A stretch of DNA of 50,260 nt from Bacteroidota bacterium (lineage in GTDB: Bacteria > Bacteroidota > Bacteroidia > Flavobacteriales > Flavobacteriaceae): contig JAHJTN010000011.1 in assembly GCA_018829465.1 (NCBI GenBank), positions 1-50,260 of the forward strand, in the 5' to 3' direction. The position numbers were made by a program, and so were the translations under genes. Shown piece after piece: positions 17,054 to 25,083 of the stretch (the stretch's first letter is position 1; every line of letters starts with the position of its first letter). A model generated the notes under the pieces. That model worked only from the letters and a program-made list of their open reading frames with translations. It was not told the DNA's origin and ran no database searches.

Positions 17054-18637
17054 ATGAATAAAAAGATGTTTGTTTTTTTAGTGGGTTTGATGAGTTTGTC
17101 GCTTATCGGAATCATATTTGTTCAGGTTTATTGGATCAATACTACCGTTAAAAACAACGAGGAGCAATTCACCTTCAATGTAAAGCAGATTCTGAGTACA
17201 GTTTCTCAGAAAATCCAGGAAAAAGACATGGCGCGGTTTTGGAATCAGTATCAAATCATAGCCGATTCTATGGATGCTCAAGGTCTTGAAAGTACTTTGT
17301 ACATCCGAGAAATTTTGGTTCAAGACACTAATGAAAACACCAACGAGACTGTTTTGTATTCTAATGGTGTTCTGGAAAAAGGCTTTAATATAGCCGGAAC
17401 GATCTTTGACAATCCCGGAGTAGATTCGGTCAACATCAAACAGATAACCAACAAACGTGTGACCCGTTTGGTGAAAAAAAATCTGGATGGTGCGGTGTCT
17501 TCACTGAGTCCGGAGATGCAGTTTGAACGCGTCAGCAGAATGACAGCACTCGAAAAAATGCAATTTGAGTCCTTTTATAAAGACCTTTCTAAAAACCAAC
17601 TCATCAACAAAAGGGTGAGCGGTGATGAAATTCAAAACTTTCTGACATCAGAACTCGGCCAGCGCGGTTTGGACATAGACTTTGAATATGGCATTTTTAG
17701 CAATTCGGTTCCCACCAAGGTGCGGTCAAACGATTTTACGCTTCAATCGCCTTGGGTTTACGGCGTTCCCATTTTTGTGGACAACGAAGGCAAAACAGAC
17801 TACCAGTTGTTGGTGAGTTTCCCCGACAAGAAAAAATTTGTGCTTTCCTCCATTTTAGGAATTGCCACCTTGTCCATTATTTTCACCATCATTATTATTT
17901 TGGCCTATTCAAACGCCTTGTATCAACTGATTCGCCAAAGACAAATTTCTGAGATAAAAACCGATTTTATCAACAACATGACCCACGAGTTCAAAACGCC
18001 GATTGCAACCATCAATCTAGCGTTAGATGCCATCAAAAATCCTAAGATAATCGGCGATTCTGAAAAGGTTTCAAAGTATCTGAAAATGATTAAGGACGAA
18101 AATAAAAGGATGCATGCCCAAGTAGAAAATGTGCTCAGAATTTCGAAACTTGAAAAAAATCAATTAGACATCAGTAAGGAAAATGTTAAATTACACGACT
18201 TAGTGCAAGATGCAATCGAACATGTGTCTTTAATTGTTGAAGACAGGTCGGGATACATACAAACAAATTTGCATGCAGAACAAGATATGATATTAGCAAA
18301 CGATATGCATTTTACCAATGTCATTGTAAACGTATTAGACAATGCCATCAAATATTCGCCGGAGGAGCCTAAAATTGAAATAACCACCGAGAATGTCAAG
18401 AATTTTGTGTTGTTAAAAATTAAAGACCAAGGCATTGGCATGTCTAAAGCCGTTCAAAAGAGAATTTTTGAAAAATTCTACAGAGAACACACCGGAAATG
18501 TACACAACGTAAAAGGACACGGTTTGGGGTTGGCTTATGTGAAAAGAATTGTAGAAGAACACCAAGGTGAAATTTACGTAGAAAGCGAAAAAAATAAAGG
18601 AAGTGAATTTATCATAAAAATACCCATTATTAATTAA
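17054..18637 (+). CDS. Membrane sensor histidine kinase (RprX-like)
   Basis: A transmembrane two-component sensor. Helix 1 is near residues 5-27; a sensor region of about 230 residues without a recognised fold follows, then helix 2 near 264-286. The HisKA box NMTHEFKTPI puts the phosphorylated histidine at His311. The ATPase domain has the N box NVLDNAIKYS near 426-435, the G1 box DQGIGM at 458-463 and the G2 box GHGLGL at 488-493. It is followed after nine bases by an OmpR-family regulator. The pair corresponds to the RprX/RprY type found across Bacteroidota; the signal is unknown. Confidence 0.9.
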   Translation: MNKKMFVFLVGLMSLSLIGIIFVQVYWINTTVKNNEEQFTFNVKQILSTVSQKIQEKDMARFWNQYQIIADSMDAQGLESTLYIREILVQDTNENTNETVLYSNGVLEKGFNIAGTIFDNPGVDSVNIKQITNKRVTRLVKKNLDGAVSSLSPEMQFERVSRMTALEKMQFESFYKDLSKNQLINKRVSGDEIQNFLTSELGQRGLDIDFEYGIFSNSVPTKVRSNDFTLQSPWVYGVPIFVDNEGKTDYQLLVSFPDKKKFVLSSILGIATLSIIFTIIIILAYSNALYQLIRQRQISEIKTDFINNMTHEFKTPIATINLALDAIKNPKIIGDSEKVSKYLKMIKDENKRMHAQVENVLRISKLEKNQLDISKENVKLHDLVQDAIEHVSLIVEDRSGYIQTNLHAEQDMILANDMHFTNVIVNVLDNAIKYSPEEPKIEITTENVKNFVLLKIKDQGIGMSKAVQKRIFEKFYREHTGNVHNVKGHGLGLAYVKRIVEEHQGEIYVESEKNKGSEFIIKIPIIN

Positions 18638-18646
18638 AAACCAGAT

Positions 18647-19363
18647 ATGGAAACTATTAACAAAAAAATTCTTCTAGTAGAAGATGATCCCAATTTTGGA
18701 ACCGTACTCAAAGACTATCTTTCCATCAATGATTTTGATGTCACATTAGCCAAAAACGGCATGGAAGGTTTCGAGAAGTTTAAAAAAGACGACTATGATT
18801 TGTGTATACTCGATGTCATGATGCCTTATAAAGACGGGTTTACTTTGGCCAAAGAAATACGTGAAAAAAACAAAGATGTGCCTATCATTTTCTTAACGGC
18901 CAAAACCATGAAGGAAGACATACTTAAAGGATACAAATCCGGTGCGGATGACTACCTCAACAAGCCTTTCGATTCGGAAGTGTTACTGATAAAAATCAGA
19001 ACCATTTTGGCCAGAAAAGTACAAGAAGGACCAGCTGACAATCGCCAATTTGAATTCCAAATCGGTAAATTTCACCTCAATTCAAAATTGCGTTTTCTGA
19101 CTTATGACAACCAAGAGCCTATCAAATTGTCGCCCAAAGAGAACGAACTGCTGCGTTTGTTAGCCGTTCACGAAAACGATTTGATGCCTCGTGAGTTGGC
19201 CTTGACTAAAATTTGGAGAGACGACAACTACTTCACATCCAGAAGTATGGATGTGTACATTGCCAAACTCCGAAAATACCTCAAAAAAGATGACGGTGTT
19301 GAGATACTGAACATCCACGGCGAAGGTTTTCGCTTGGTGGTTAAATCTGAAGTGGAGCAATAA
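18647..19363 (+). CDS. OmpR-family response regulator (RprY-like)
   Basis: Partner of the sensor kinase just upstream. The receiver domain has the acidic pair Asp13-Asp14, phosphoacceptor Asp56 in CILDVMMP, a Thr in IIFLTAK and the Lys in YLNKPF. A C-terminal winged-helix DNA-binding domain (about residues 135-235) includes LSPKENELLRLL and SRSMDVYIAKLRKYL. The 238-residue length is standard. Two hairpins follow the stop, the second with a T run, which should end the transcript. In other Bacteroidota this regulator type can be essential; the regulon cannot be read here. Confidence 0.9.
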   Translation: METINKKILLVEDDPNFGTVLKDYLSINDFDVTLAKNGMEGFEKFKKDDYDLCILDVMMPYKDGFTLAKEIREKNKDVPIIFLTAKTMKEDILKGYKSGADDYLNKPFDSEVLLIKIRTILARKVQEGPADNRQFEFQIGKFHLNSKLRFLTYDNQEPIKLSPKENELLRLLAVHENDLMPRELALTKIWRDDNYFTSRSMDVYIAKLRKYLKKDDGVEILNIHGEGFRLVVKSEVEQ

Positions 19364-19387
19364 CACGAATACGTGTTTTTAAATAAG

Positions 19388-19420
19388 CGTCTGGTTTCTT
19401 AGGTAATCAGACGTTTTTTT
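19388..19420 (+). terminator. Rho-independent terminator of the two-component operon
   Basis: CGTCTGGTT (19388-19396) pairs with AATCAGACG (19405-19413) through nine base pairs with one G-T, and a run of seven T follows. A six-base-pair hairpin (AACACG at 19362-19367, CGTGTT at 19372-19377) precedes it, overlapping the stop codon. The T run lies within the 3' end of ftsE on the other strand. Confidence 0.75.
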
Positions 19421-20090
19421 GTACTACTTCAAAAACCCGCTGTCCGTCGCATTTATAGGTTTTGGATGGAAATTTGAGAATTAAGGCATAATCATGTGTG
19501 GACATGAGTATGGTGTTTCCGTTTTGGTTGAGCTCTCTGAGAATGCCCATTACTTCTACACTGGTTTGCGGATCCAAATTTCCGGTGGGTTCGTCGGCCA
19601 AAATAATTTCGGGTTTGTTGAGTAGGGCCCTGGCAATCGCCACCCTCTGTTGTTCGCCTCCGGAAAGCTGATGCGGCATCTTGGCTTCCTTGTCGCGCAT
19701 GTCCACCTTATCTAGCACTTCATAAATACGCGTTTCCATGGCATTTTTATCTTTCCATCCCGTGGCTTTCAGTACAAAATACAAGTTGTCGAAAATATCG
19801 CGATCGGGAAGCAATTTAAAATCTTGAAAAACAATGCCTAATTTTCTACGAAGAAAGGGAATGTCTTTTTGCTTTAAACTTCTTAGATCGAAGTCCACAA
19901 CCCGACCTTCACCGCTTTTTAAGGGTAAATCGCCGTAAAGTACTTTCATAAAACTGCTTTTTCCGGAACCCGTTTTGCCAATGAGGTAGATAAAATCGCC
20001 TTTTTTGATATCGATGTTTACATCAGATAAGACAAGTGCGTCTTCTTGATAAATGGCTGCATTTTTAAGGTATAGCAGGTTTTCAGACAT
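19407..20090 (-). CDS. ftsE: Cell-division-type ABC transporter ATP-binding protein (FtsE-like)
   Basis: A 227-residue ABC ATPase. Walker A IGKTGSGKSS covers residues 37-46, Q-loop VFQDFKLL near 87-94, signature LSGGEQQRVAIARAL at 142-156, Walker B ILADEPTGNLD from 163, and the switch His in STHD. Overall pattern and length match FtsE, which with FtsX controls peptidoglycan hydrolases at the division site. No ftsX is adjacent, which is common in Bacteroidota, so a LolD-like assignment remains possible but weaker. A TACATTTG promoter element lies 19 bases upstream, at 20110-20117. Confidence 0.82.
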   Translation of the reverse strand: MSENLLYLKNAAIYQEDALVLSDVNIDIKKGDFIYLIGKTGSGKSSFMKVLYGDLPLKSGEGRVVDFDLRSLKQKDIPFLRRKLGIVFQDFKLLPDRDIFDNLYFVLKATGWKDKNAMETRIYEVLDKVDMRDKEAKMPHQLSGGEQQRVAIARALLNKPEIILADEPTGNLDPQTSVEVMGILRELNQNGNTILMSTHDYALILKFPSKTYKCDGQRVFEVVQKNV

Positions 20091-20109
20091 GTTTGTATAG
20101 TTGTGAACG

Positions 20110-20117
20110 CAAATGTA
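20110..20117 (-). promoter_or_regulatory. -7 promoter element (TACATTTG) for ftsE
   Basis: A perfect TAnnTTTG on the minus strand, 19 bases before the ATG at 20090. The identical octamer precedes ndk at 22898-22905. Confidence 0.5.
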
Positions 20118-20552
20118 CAGCGTAAACCTAAATTAAAAAAAATTGATGCGTATGAATTCTTCAATATTTATCAATAGCGCTTAAATCGTTTTGGATGAAT
20201 GTTGGTCAGATATTAGTTTTACTAAGCAAAATCAAATATTGGAGAACTAAGGTTTAAAATTAAAAAAGGATAAAATGTTAAAAATCAATGAAGCAGCTTT
20301 CAAAAAGCACACGCTAGCGTTACCATATAACACGTTGAATTGTCACCATAAACTTGTTTCAGGGTCTTTCCTCTACGGAAATAGATGCTGAAACGCGTTG
20401 AGCATGACAATGGGTAAGGTTCAATATGATAAATTAAAGGGTCAATCATGAGAATAGTGTGAAGAAGATTCACGTATCCTAGAAGTAGAAAATATAGAAG
20501 TTGTGAAATAAAAAGAACGTTTACATTTGTTCACGAAAAAATTAATAGAATT
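20118..20552. other. Intergenic region without a supported gene
   Basis: It holds the palindromic element at 20340-20410 and a 38-codon open frame starting at 20275 that runs into the element and ends inside it. That frame has no recognisable family and may be the truncated start of a lost gene. Nothing else is evident. Confidence 0.5.
20340..20410. repeat. REP-like imperfect palindrome, 28-base arms
   Basis: The left arm (20340-20367, containing CTTGTTTCAGGGTCT) and right arm (20383-20410, containing GATGCTGAAACGCG) match as reverse complements at 20 of 28 positions around a 15-base loop. Sequences of this design (TGTCA ... GTTTCAG ... CTGAAAC ... TGACA) are dispersed in many flavobacterial genomes. 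That it is repeated in this genome cannot be shown from one window. Confidence 0.6.
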
Positions 20553-20909
20553 ATGAAAACATTGGTATTAGGTGCATCAGAAAAACGCGAGCGGTATGCA
20601 AATCGTGCCGTGCGAATGCTTGTATCTCACGGGTATGAAGTTATTGCAATAGGGAAGAAGGCAGGAAAAATCGATACTGTAACTATCCAAGTTGCATTTC
20701 CTCAGGAGGCTGCTGTCGATACTGTTTCGGTCTATCTAAATCCGGACAACCAAACCGAATATTTCGATAAAATTGTGAAGCTGTCTCCGCGCAGGGTCAT
20801 TTTTAATCCGGGAAGCGAAAACAAAGCCTTTGAAAACCATTTAAACAAACATCAAATCGCTACGGAACGCGCTTGTACTTTGGTATTGCTTTCCACCAAT
20901 CAATTTTGA
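20553..20909 (+). CDS. CoA-binding domain protein (YccU-like)
   Basis: A 118-residue single-domain protein with a Rossmann-like CoA_binding_2 fold: LVLGASEKRERYANRAVRML at residues 4-23, a central GYEVIAIGKK strand, and the typical ending PRRVIFNPGSEN followed by a short helix and CTLVLL. Related proteins bind coenzyme A, and some are modified by CoA, but no catalytic role is settled. The gene stands alone between two gene-poor stretches. No clear terminator follows directly; the nearest hairpin with a T-rich tail is at 21252-21279. Confidence 0.82.
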   Translation: MKTLVLGASEKRERYANRAVRMLVSHGYEVIAIGKKAGKIDTVTIQVAFPQEAAVDTVSVYLNPDNQTEYFDKIVKLSPRRVIFNPGSENKAFENHLNKHQIATERACTLVLLSTNQF

Positions 20910-21369
20910 TTTTAGGGTTGAAATGCCCTTTATTTTGCTTAATAAACATCAGTTTTTTTGCTACTTTAACATTAAAAACCAAAATACCCAATCTTAGTTA
21001 AGACATTAAGCTTTGTGCTAAGCAGAGACAGTGCGATTATTTTCAATATTCCCAGATAGGGAATCCTAATCAGATTTAAAGACCACAACAAACTGTTGCT
21101 AGTTGAGTTTACTTTCTTCCCCGGTCCGAAACAAGTTTCATTTGTTTCAAGAAAACTATAACCTGCATTATAGGCTTCCTTTAACGGTGTAAGAAGAAAT
21201 TAACGACCTTAATCACAGAGGGGGGAATTCTACACAACATTTCAATACATTAGGCTATCGCCTTGTAGCCTTTTATTTTCTCCGAACTTTCGGGTTCTCC
21301 GGAAATAAAAAATGCTCCACAACTTTGTTGTGAAGAATTTTGCAAATGCTGAAGTCTTAAAACTAAAAA
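20910..21369. other. Hairpin-rich intergenic region
   Basis: No coding frame is convincing. Several inverted repeats follow one another: GAAACAA/TTGTTTC near 21128-21149; CTATAA/TTATAG just after it; AGGCTA (21252-21257) with TAGCCT (21266-21271) followed by TTTATTTT; TTTATTT (21272-21278) with AAATAAA (21303-21309) enclosing GC-rich inner pairs; and CACAAC (21318-21323) with GTTGTG (21327-21332). The set could be a small structured RNA, terminators, or repeat debris. Confidence 0.4.
21252..21279 (+). terminator. Terminator-like hairpin
   Basis: AGGCTA pairs with TAGCCT across an eight-base loop, followed by TTTATTTT. It is a weak six-base-pair stem and may end read-through from the CoA-binding gene or from an unrecognised small RNA. 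Confidence 0.4.
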
Positions 21370-21394
21370 AACCACTCAAGTGAACTTGGTGGTT
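21363..21394 (-). terminator. Terminator for tRNA-Ser
   Basis: AACCAC (21370-21375) pairs with GTGGTT (21389-21394), with an inner CAAG/CTTG stem and TGAA loop. Read on the minus strand, a T run (complement of 21365-21369) follows the stem 30 bases after the tRNA 3' end. T residues also follow on the plus strand, so it may work both ways. Confidence 0.65.
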
Positions 21395-21423
21395 TTTCTA
21401 ATTTCAAGCCTTGCGCTTGTTTG

Positions 21424-21508
21424 CGGAGAAAGAGGGATTCGAACCCCCGGAGGTGTGACCCTCAACAGTTTTCAAGACTGCCGCATTCGACCACTCTGCC
21501 ATTTCTCC
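21424..21508 (-). tRNA. tRNA-Ser (anticodon UGA)
   Basis: The minus strand reads GGAGAAATGGCAGAGTGGTC at the 5' end, giving the acceptor and D arms. The anticodon loop is CTTGAAA, with anticodon TGA that reads serine UCA codons. A long variable arm typical of tRNA-Ser follows, then the T arm GGTTCGAATCC and the closing TTTCTCC with discriminator G. The length is about 85 bases. The 3' CCA is not encoded. Confidence 0.93.
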
Positions 21509-21640
21509 TTCAGCGGGTGCAAATATAATGCGAATTTTAGTTTTGCAAAACTATTTTTGTGTAAATCTTATCCCTAATGTAAAGGTGACAAATCCACCCT
21601 CTTTTTGCATTTCTGCGATAAAAACTTACTAATTTAGCCA

Positions 21641-21648
21641 TAATTTTA
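21641..21648 (+). promoter_or_regulatory. -7-like element (TAATTTTA), leaderless candidate
   Basis: TAATTTTA differs from TAnnTTTG only at the last base and is separated from the ATG at 21653 by four bases. Confidence 0.4.
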
Positions 21649-21652
21649 TCGC

Positions 21653-22405
21653 ATGGAAGAATACGTATATCCCATCATTTTATTGTTGGTTGGCGTCATT
21701 GCCGGATTTATTAATACCATAGCCGGCGGTGCGTCCCTGATTATTTTACCCATACTTATTTTTATGGGTCTGCCGCCCAATGTGGCAAACGGCACCAACC
21801 GTATCGCAATTTTTGTACAAACTATTTTTTCTACCGCCGGATTTAAAAGCAAAAAGGTAGATGCAATGCCCTTCAGTCTATATATTGGTCTAGCAGCTTT
21901 GGTGGGCGCAATTATAGGCGCGCAATTGGCTGTGGATATTCCCCCGGTTGTTTTTAACCGTACACTGTCTGTGATTATGATATTGGTGGGAGCACTTCTA
22001 TTCTACAAACCTAAATTATCTCTCGAGGCATTAGGTGAAAGAACCTCAGGCAAATATTTGTCAATAAGCTTGCTGCTTTTTTTTGTAATCGGAATTTATG
22101 CCGGATTTCTACAAGCAGGAGCGGGTATTTTTATCATTTTAACACTCAACCTTGTCAACCGGTTTACGCTTGTAAAATCGAATGCCGCCAAAAGTATCGT
22201 GATTTTTATACTCACACTCGGGGCTTTAACAGTATTTGTGATTAACGATGTTGTAAATTGGAAATACGGGTTGATTCTGGCACTTGGCAATGCTTTTGGC
22301 GCTTGGTTCTCCAGTAGATGGTCTGTTCAAAAAGGCGACAGGGTAGTGCGACTCTTTTTGGTGGGCATGATAGGAGTTATGGCTATTAAGTTGTGGTTTT
22401 TTTAA
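21653..22405 (+). CDS. TSUP/TauE-SafE family sulfite exporter-like membrane protein
   Basis: A 250-residue protein with about eight hydrophobic helices in two similar halves. Signature pieces are VGVIAGFINTIAGGASLIILP near residues 13-33 and GIYAGFLQAGAGIFIILT near 147-164, the paired glycine-rich repeats of the TSUP family (PF01925). Members export sulfite, sulfoacetate or other small anions; the substrate is unknown. It stands alone. A weak GC-rich inverted sequence follows its stop, before the convergent ndk. Confidence 0.85.
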   Translation: MEEYVYPIILLLVGVIAGFINTIAGGASLIILPILIFMGLPPNVANGTNRIAIFVQTIFSTAGFKSKKVDAMPFSLYIGLAALVGAIIGAQLAVDIPPVVFNRTLSVIMILVGALLFYKPKLSLEALGERTSGKYLSISLLLFFVIGIYAGFLQAGAGIFIILTLNLVNRFTLVKSNAAKSIVIFILTLGALTVFVINDVVNWKYGLILALGNAFGAWFSSRWSVQKGDRVVRLFLVGMIGVMAIKLWFF

Positions 22406-22461
22406 AATAAAAAACCCCCGCCGTTTAAGACAGGGATTCGAGAAAGAATATTTTTATCAGG

Positions 22462-22881
22462 CTAGAAAATTTCTCGCCCAGAAAAGTGAAAACGGCTTTC
22501 TATTTCTGCATTCTCATCGCTGTCAGATCCGTGCACGGCATTTTCACCCACAGATTTTGCAAACAATTTACGGATGGTGCCTTCTGCCGCATTTTCAGGA
22601 TTGGTGGCACCTATCAAGGTACGAAAGTCTTCCACAGCATTGTCTTTTTCTAAAATGGCGGCTACTATAGGGCCACGTGTCATAAAAGTGACAAGTTCTT
22701 CAAAAAACGGACGTTCTTTGTGTACTTCATAAAAAGTAGCCGCGTCGCGATAAGTCATTTGGGTGAGTTTCATCGCCTTGATGGTAAATCCCGCTGAAGT
22801 AATTTTTTCTAAAATTGCACCGATGTATCCGCTTTCTACAGCATCGGGCTTAATCATGGTAAATGTTCTGTTTCCGGACAT
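22462..22881 (-). CDS. ndk: Nucleoside diphosphate kinase
   Basis: Transfers the gamma phosphate of ATP to nucleoside diphosphates through a phosphohistidine. The active-site motif NAVHGSDS puts the catalytic His at residue 117. The N-terminal [19 protein letters not shown] and the RGPIVAAIL strand are family hallmarks. The 139-residue length is standard. It is monocistronic, with a TACATTTG promoter element 16 bases upstream of the ATG. Confidence 0.95.
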   Translation of the reverse strand: MSGNRTFTMIKPDAVESGYIGAILEKITSAGFTIKAMKLTQMTYRDAATFYEVHKERPFFEELVTFMTRGPIVAAILEKDNAVEDFRTLIGATNPENAAEGTIRKLFAKSVGENAVHGSDSDENAEIESRFHFSGREIF

Positions 22882-22897
22882 GTTTTTAAATTTTTTG

Positions 22898-22905
22898 CAA
22901 ATGTA
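22898..22905 (-). promoter_or_regulatory. -7 promoter element (TACATTTG) for ndk
   Basis: A perfect TAnnTTTG on the minus strand, 16 bases before the ndk ATG. Confidence 0.5.
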
Positions 22906-22982
22906 ATTGTTTTTATAGTGAACCTAACTATTAAAATATTGTGAATGCGTTAAATTGTTCGCGCCAACACAATTAAATTCTG

Positions 22983-22990
22983 TATTTTTG
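22983..22990 (+). promoter_or_regulatory. -7 promoter element (TATTTTTG) for the M61 peptidase gene
   Basis: A perfect TAnnTTTG, 24 bases before the ATG at 23015. It is separated by about 80 bases from the divergent ndk element. Confidence 0.55.
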
Positions 22991-23014
22991 GTCACTTTTT
23001 TTTAAATAAATAAG

Positions 23015-24871
23015 ATGATCTACTCAAAAAATCTATTCAAGAGCAACTTGCTGCTTTTTTTCTTCCTGCCCATTTTTTTATGGGCTCAAAACGCCTCCGT
23101 AGAGGTGCAAATCGATTTGCAAAACACCACAGATGACCAAGTGGCTGTTTCCGTCCAAAATCCTGCATTTAAAACAGATATCGTACAATATAAAATTCCT
23201 AAAATCATTCCAGGAACCTATTCCATTTCAGATTTTGGAAAATACATAGCCTCGTTTCGCGCTTATGACAGAAAAGATAACTTGTTGCCCGTCACTAAAG
23301 TGGGTGATAATGTTTGGGAAATTGAACAGGCCAAAAAATTGACAAAAATCTCATATTTAGTGAACGACACCTATGATATGGAAGATCAGCACGATATTTT
23401 TTCACCCGGTGGAAGCAACATTTTGGCAGATCAAAATTTTATGCTCAACCTTCACGCTTTTGTCGGCTATTTTGAAGGTTTTTCCGAAGTGCCATACAAC
23501 CTTACCGTTCTACATCCTGAAAGTTTATACGGCAGTACCGCTACAATTGACGCAGACAACAGCCCTACAAAAGATGTTTTCAAATACGACCGTTATTTTA
23601 CGGTTACAGACAATCCTATTTTATACAGCAAAGCCGATACCTTATCTTTTAAGGTGAACAACATCAAGGTAGAACTGGCCGTGTATTCACCTAACGATTT
23701 GCACAATGCCGAAGAACTTCGAGAACCCATGATGAAGATGATGCAAGCGCAAAAAAAGTTTTTGGGCGATGTAAATACGACAGACATCTATAGCATATTA
23801 CTCTATTTTTCCCAAACTACACCCGACGATGCACAAGGTTTTGGCGCCTTGGAACACCACAATGCAACAGTAGTAGTGTTGCCCGAAGCCATGGAGGGAG
23901 AAAGGCTAATCTCTACAATGGTGGATGTGGTTTCCCATGAGTTTTTTCACATCCTCACGCCACTTTCCGTACACTCGGAAGAAATACACTTTTTCGATTT
24001 TAACGAACCTAAAATGTCTCAGCACCTATGGATGTATGAAGGTGTTACCGAATATTTTGCCAATTTGTTTCAAGTGCAAGAAGGTCTCATTACCGAGCAA
24101 GATTTTTACGACAGAATGATGGACAAATTGTACAATTCACTCAACTATAACGACACACTCTCTTTTACCGAGATGAGTGCCCGCATCTTGGAAGACCCTT
24201 ATAAAGACCACTATCCGAATGTGTACGAAAAAGGTGCCATTATAGGTATGTGTATCGATTTAATTATCAGAGATAAAAGCCAGTCGCAGAGAGGCATCCT
24301 GGATGTGATGAAAGAATTGTCTGCTCGCTATGGAGCACAAAAACCCTTTAAAGATGACGCCCTTCTTGAAGAGTTTACCGCTTTGAGCTACCCCGAGGTA
24401 GGCGATTTTTTTAACCGTTATGTAAAAGGAAACGCGCAGATTCCATACAACGAATTTTTAGATTTAGCCGGTGTCAGCTTTGTAAATAAAGAAGTACCCG
24501 GTGGGTTTTTCTTAGATGGCAACATGCCTTACATAGGCGTTTCTGAGCTAGACAATATTTCACTTTTTTTCTTGCCAAACGCCACCCAAAATAAAGGTTT
24601 AAAAGCCATGGGCGTCGAACCCGGTGATATTCTGAAATCTGTAAACGGCGTGAGCTATAACATACAGAATGTGTACGATTTGGTGATAGCTTCCGAGTCG
24701 TGGGAAGCGGGTCAGGATATTACTGTACAAGTACTTCGCAACCAAGAAGAACTCAACCTGACCAGCAAAATAGAATTGCCTATGGTAGAAATAACGGTTT
24801 TAGAAGCTGAAACACTAACTGCAGACGATCCAAAAGTGCAAATCAGAAAAGCTTGGTTGGGGTTAGAGTAA
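23015..24871 (+). CDS. M61-family metallopeptidase with PDZ domain
   Basis: A secreted zinc peptidase of 618 residues. A signal peptide (residues 1-25, ending LWAQ) is followed by an N-terminal beta domain, then the thermolysin-like domain with the zinc motif HEFFH at 308-312 and the third ligand Glu342 in YEGVTEYF. A C-terminal PDZ domain spans about 510-590 (GVEPGDILKSVNGV). M61 enzymes (glycyl aminopeptidases) release N-terminal glycine or alanine from peptides and are common in Bacteroidota. The gene is monocistronic and divergent from ndk. Confidence 0.9.
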   Translation: MIYSKNLFKSNLLLFFFLPIFLWAQNASVEVQIDLQNTTDDQVAVSVQNPAFKTDIVQYKIPKIIPGTYSISDFGKYIASFRAYDRKDNLLPVTKVGDNVWEIEQAKKLTKISYLVNDTYDMEDQHDIFSPGGSNILADQNFMLNLHAFVGYFEGFSEVPYNLTVLHPESLYGSTATIDADNSPTKDVFKYDRYFTVTDNPILYSKADTLSFKVNNIKVELAVYSPNDLHNAEELREPMMKMMQAQKKFLGDVNTTDIYSILLYFSQTTPDDAQGFGALEHHNATVVVLPEAMEGERLISTMVDVVSHEFFHILTPLSVHSEEIHFFDFNEPKMSQHLWMYEGVTEYFANLFQVQEGLITEQDFYDRMMDKLYNSLNYNDTLSFTEMSARILEDPYKDHYPNVYEKGAIIGMCIDLIIRDKSQSQRGILDVMKELSARYGAQKPFKDDALLEEFTALSYPEVGDFFNRYVKGNAQIPYNEFLDLAGVSFVNKEVPGGFFLDGNMPYIGVSELDNISLFFLPNATQNKGLKAMGVEPGDILKSVNGVSYNIQNVYDLVIASESWEAGQDITVQVLRNQEELNLTSKIELPMVEITVLEAETLTADDPKVQIRKAWLGLE

Positions 24872-24938
24872 TTTTTAAAAAATGGAATTAAGTATGCACC
24901 TTCCATGTAGTGTTCTAAAAAATAAAAAGCCTTGATAT

Positions 24939-24970
24939 TTTGATATTTAGGAATCTAAATTGTAATTTTG
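24939..24970 (+). promoter_or_regulatory. Promoter TTTG-N20-TAATTTTG for rpsA
   Basis: TTTG at 24939-24942 and TAATTTTG at 24963-24970 are 20 bases apart, a full flavobacterial promoter. Transcription would start near 24976 and leave a leader of roughly 100 bases, long compared with other genes in the window. Confidence 0.65.
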
Positions 24971-25023
24971 CAGACCTTTTTGCAGTAGAAGAACAAAAAA
25001 GGGAATATACACATATAACTAAC

Positions 25024-25038
25024 ACCTTCTGAGGAGGT
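25024..25038 (+). promoter_or_regulatory. Leader hairpin sequestering a consensus Shine-Dalgarno-like GGAGG
   Basis: ACCTTC (25024-25029) pairs with GAGGAGGT through the bases GGAGGT (25033-25038) around a TGA loop: six pairs, one of them G-T. The GGAGG lies about 45 bases before the rpsA start, too far for ordinary initiation. Candidate for an S1 autoregulatory element; function not shown. Confidence 0.4.
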
Positions 25039-25083
25039 TGCGTTGTTCTTCGCCAAGTCAGAATACAAATTTAAATGCAGCAA

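Noticed and set aside
20275-20391. 38-codon frame MLKINEAAF...
   Set aside because: It runs into the palindromic element, has no family match I know, and lacks a promoter; at most a truncated remnant.
22406-22461. Terminator between the TSUP gene and ndk
   Set aside because: The C-rich and G-rich runs pair over only about three bases, so I could not support a hairpin.
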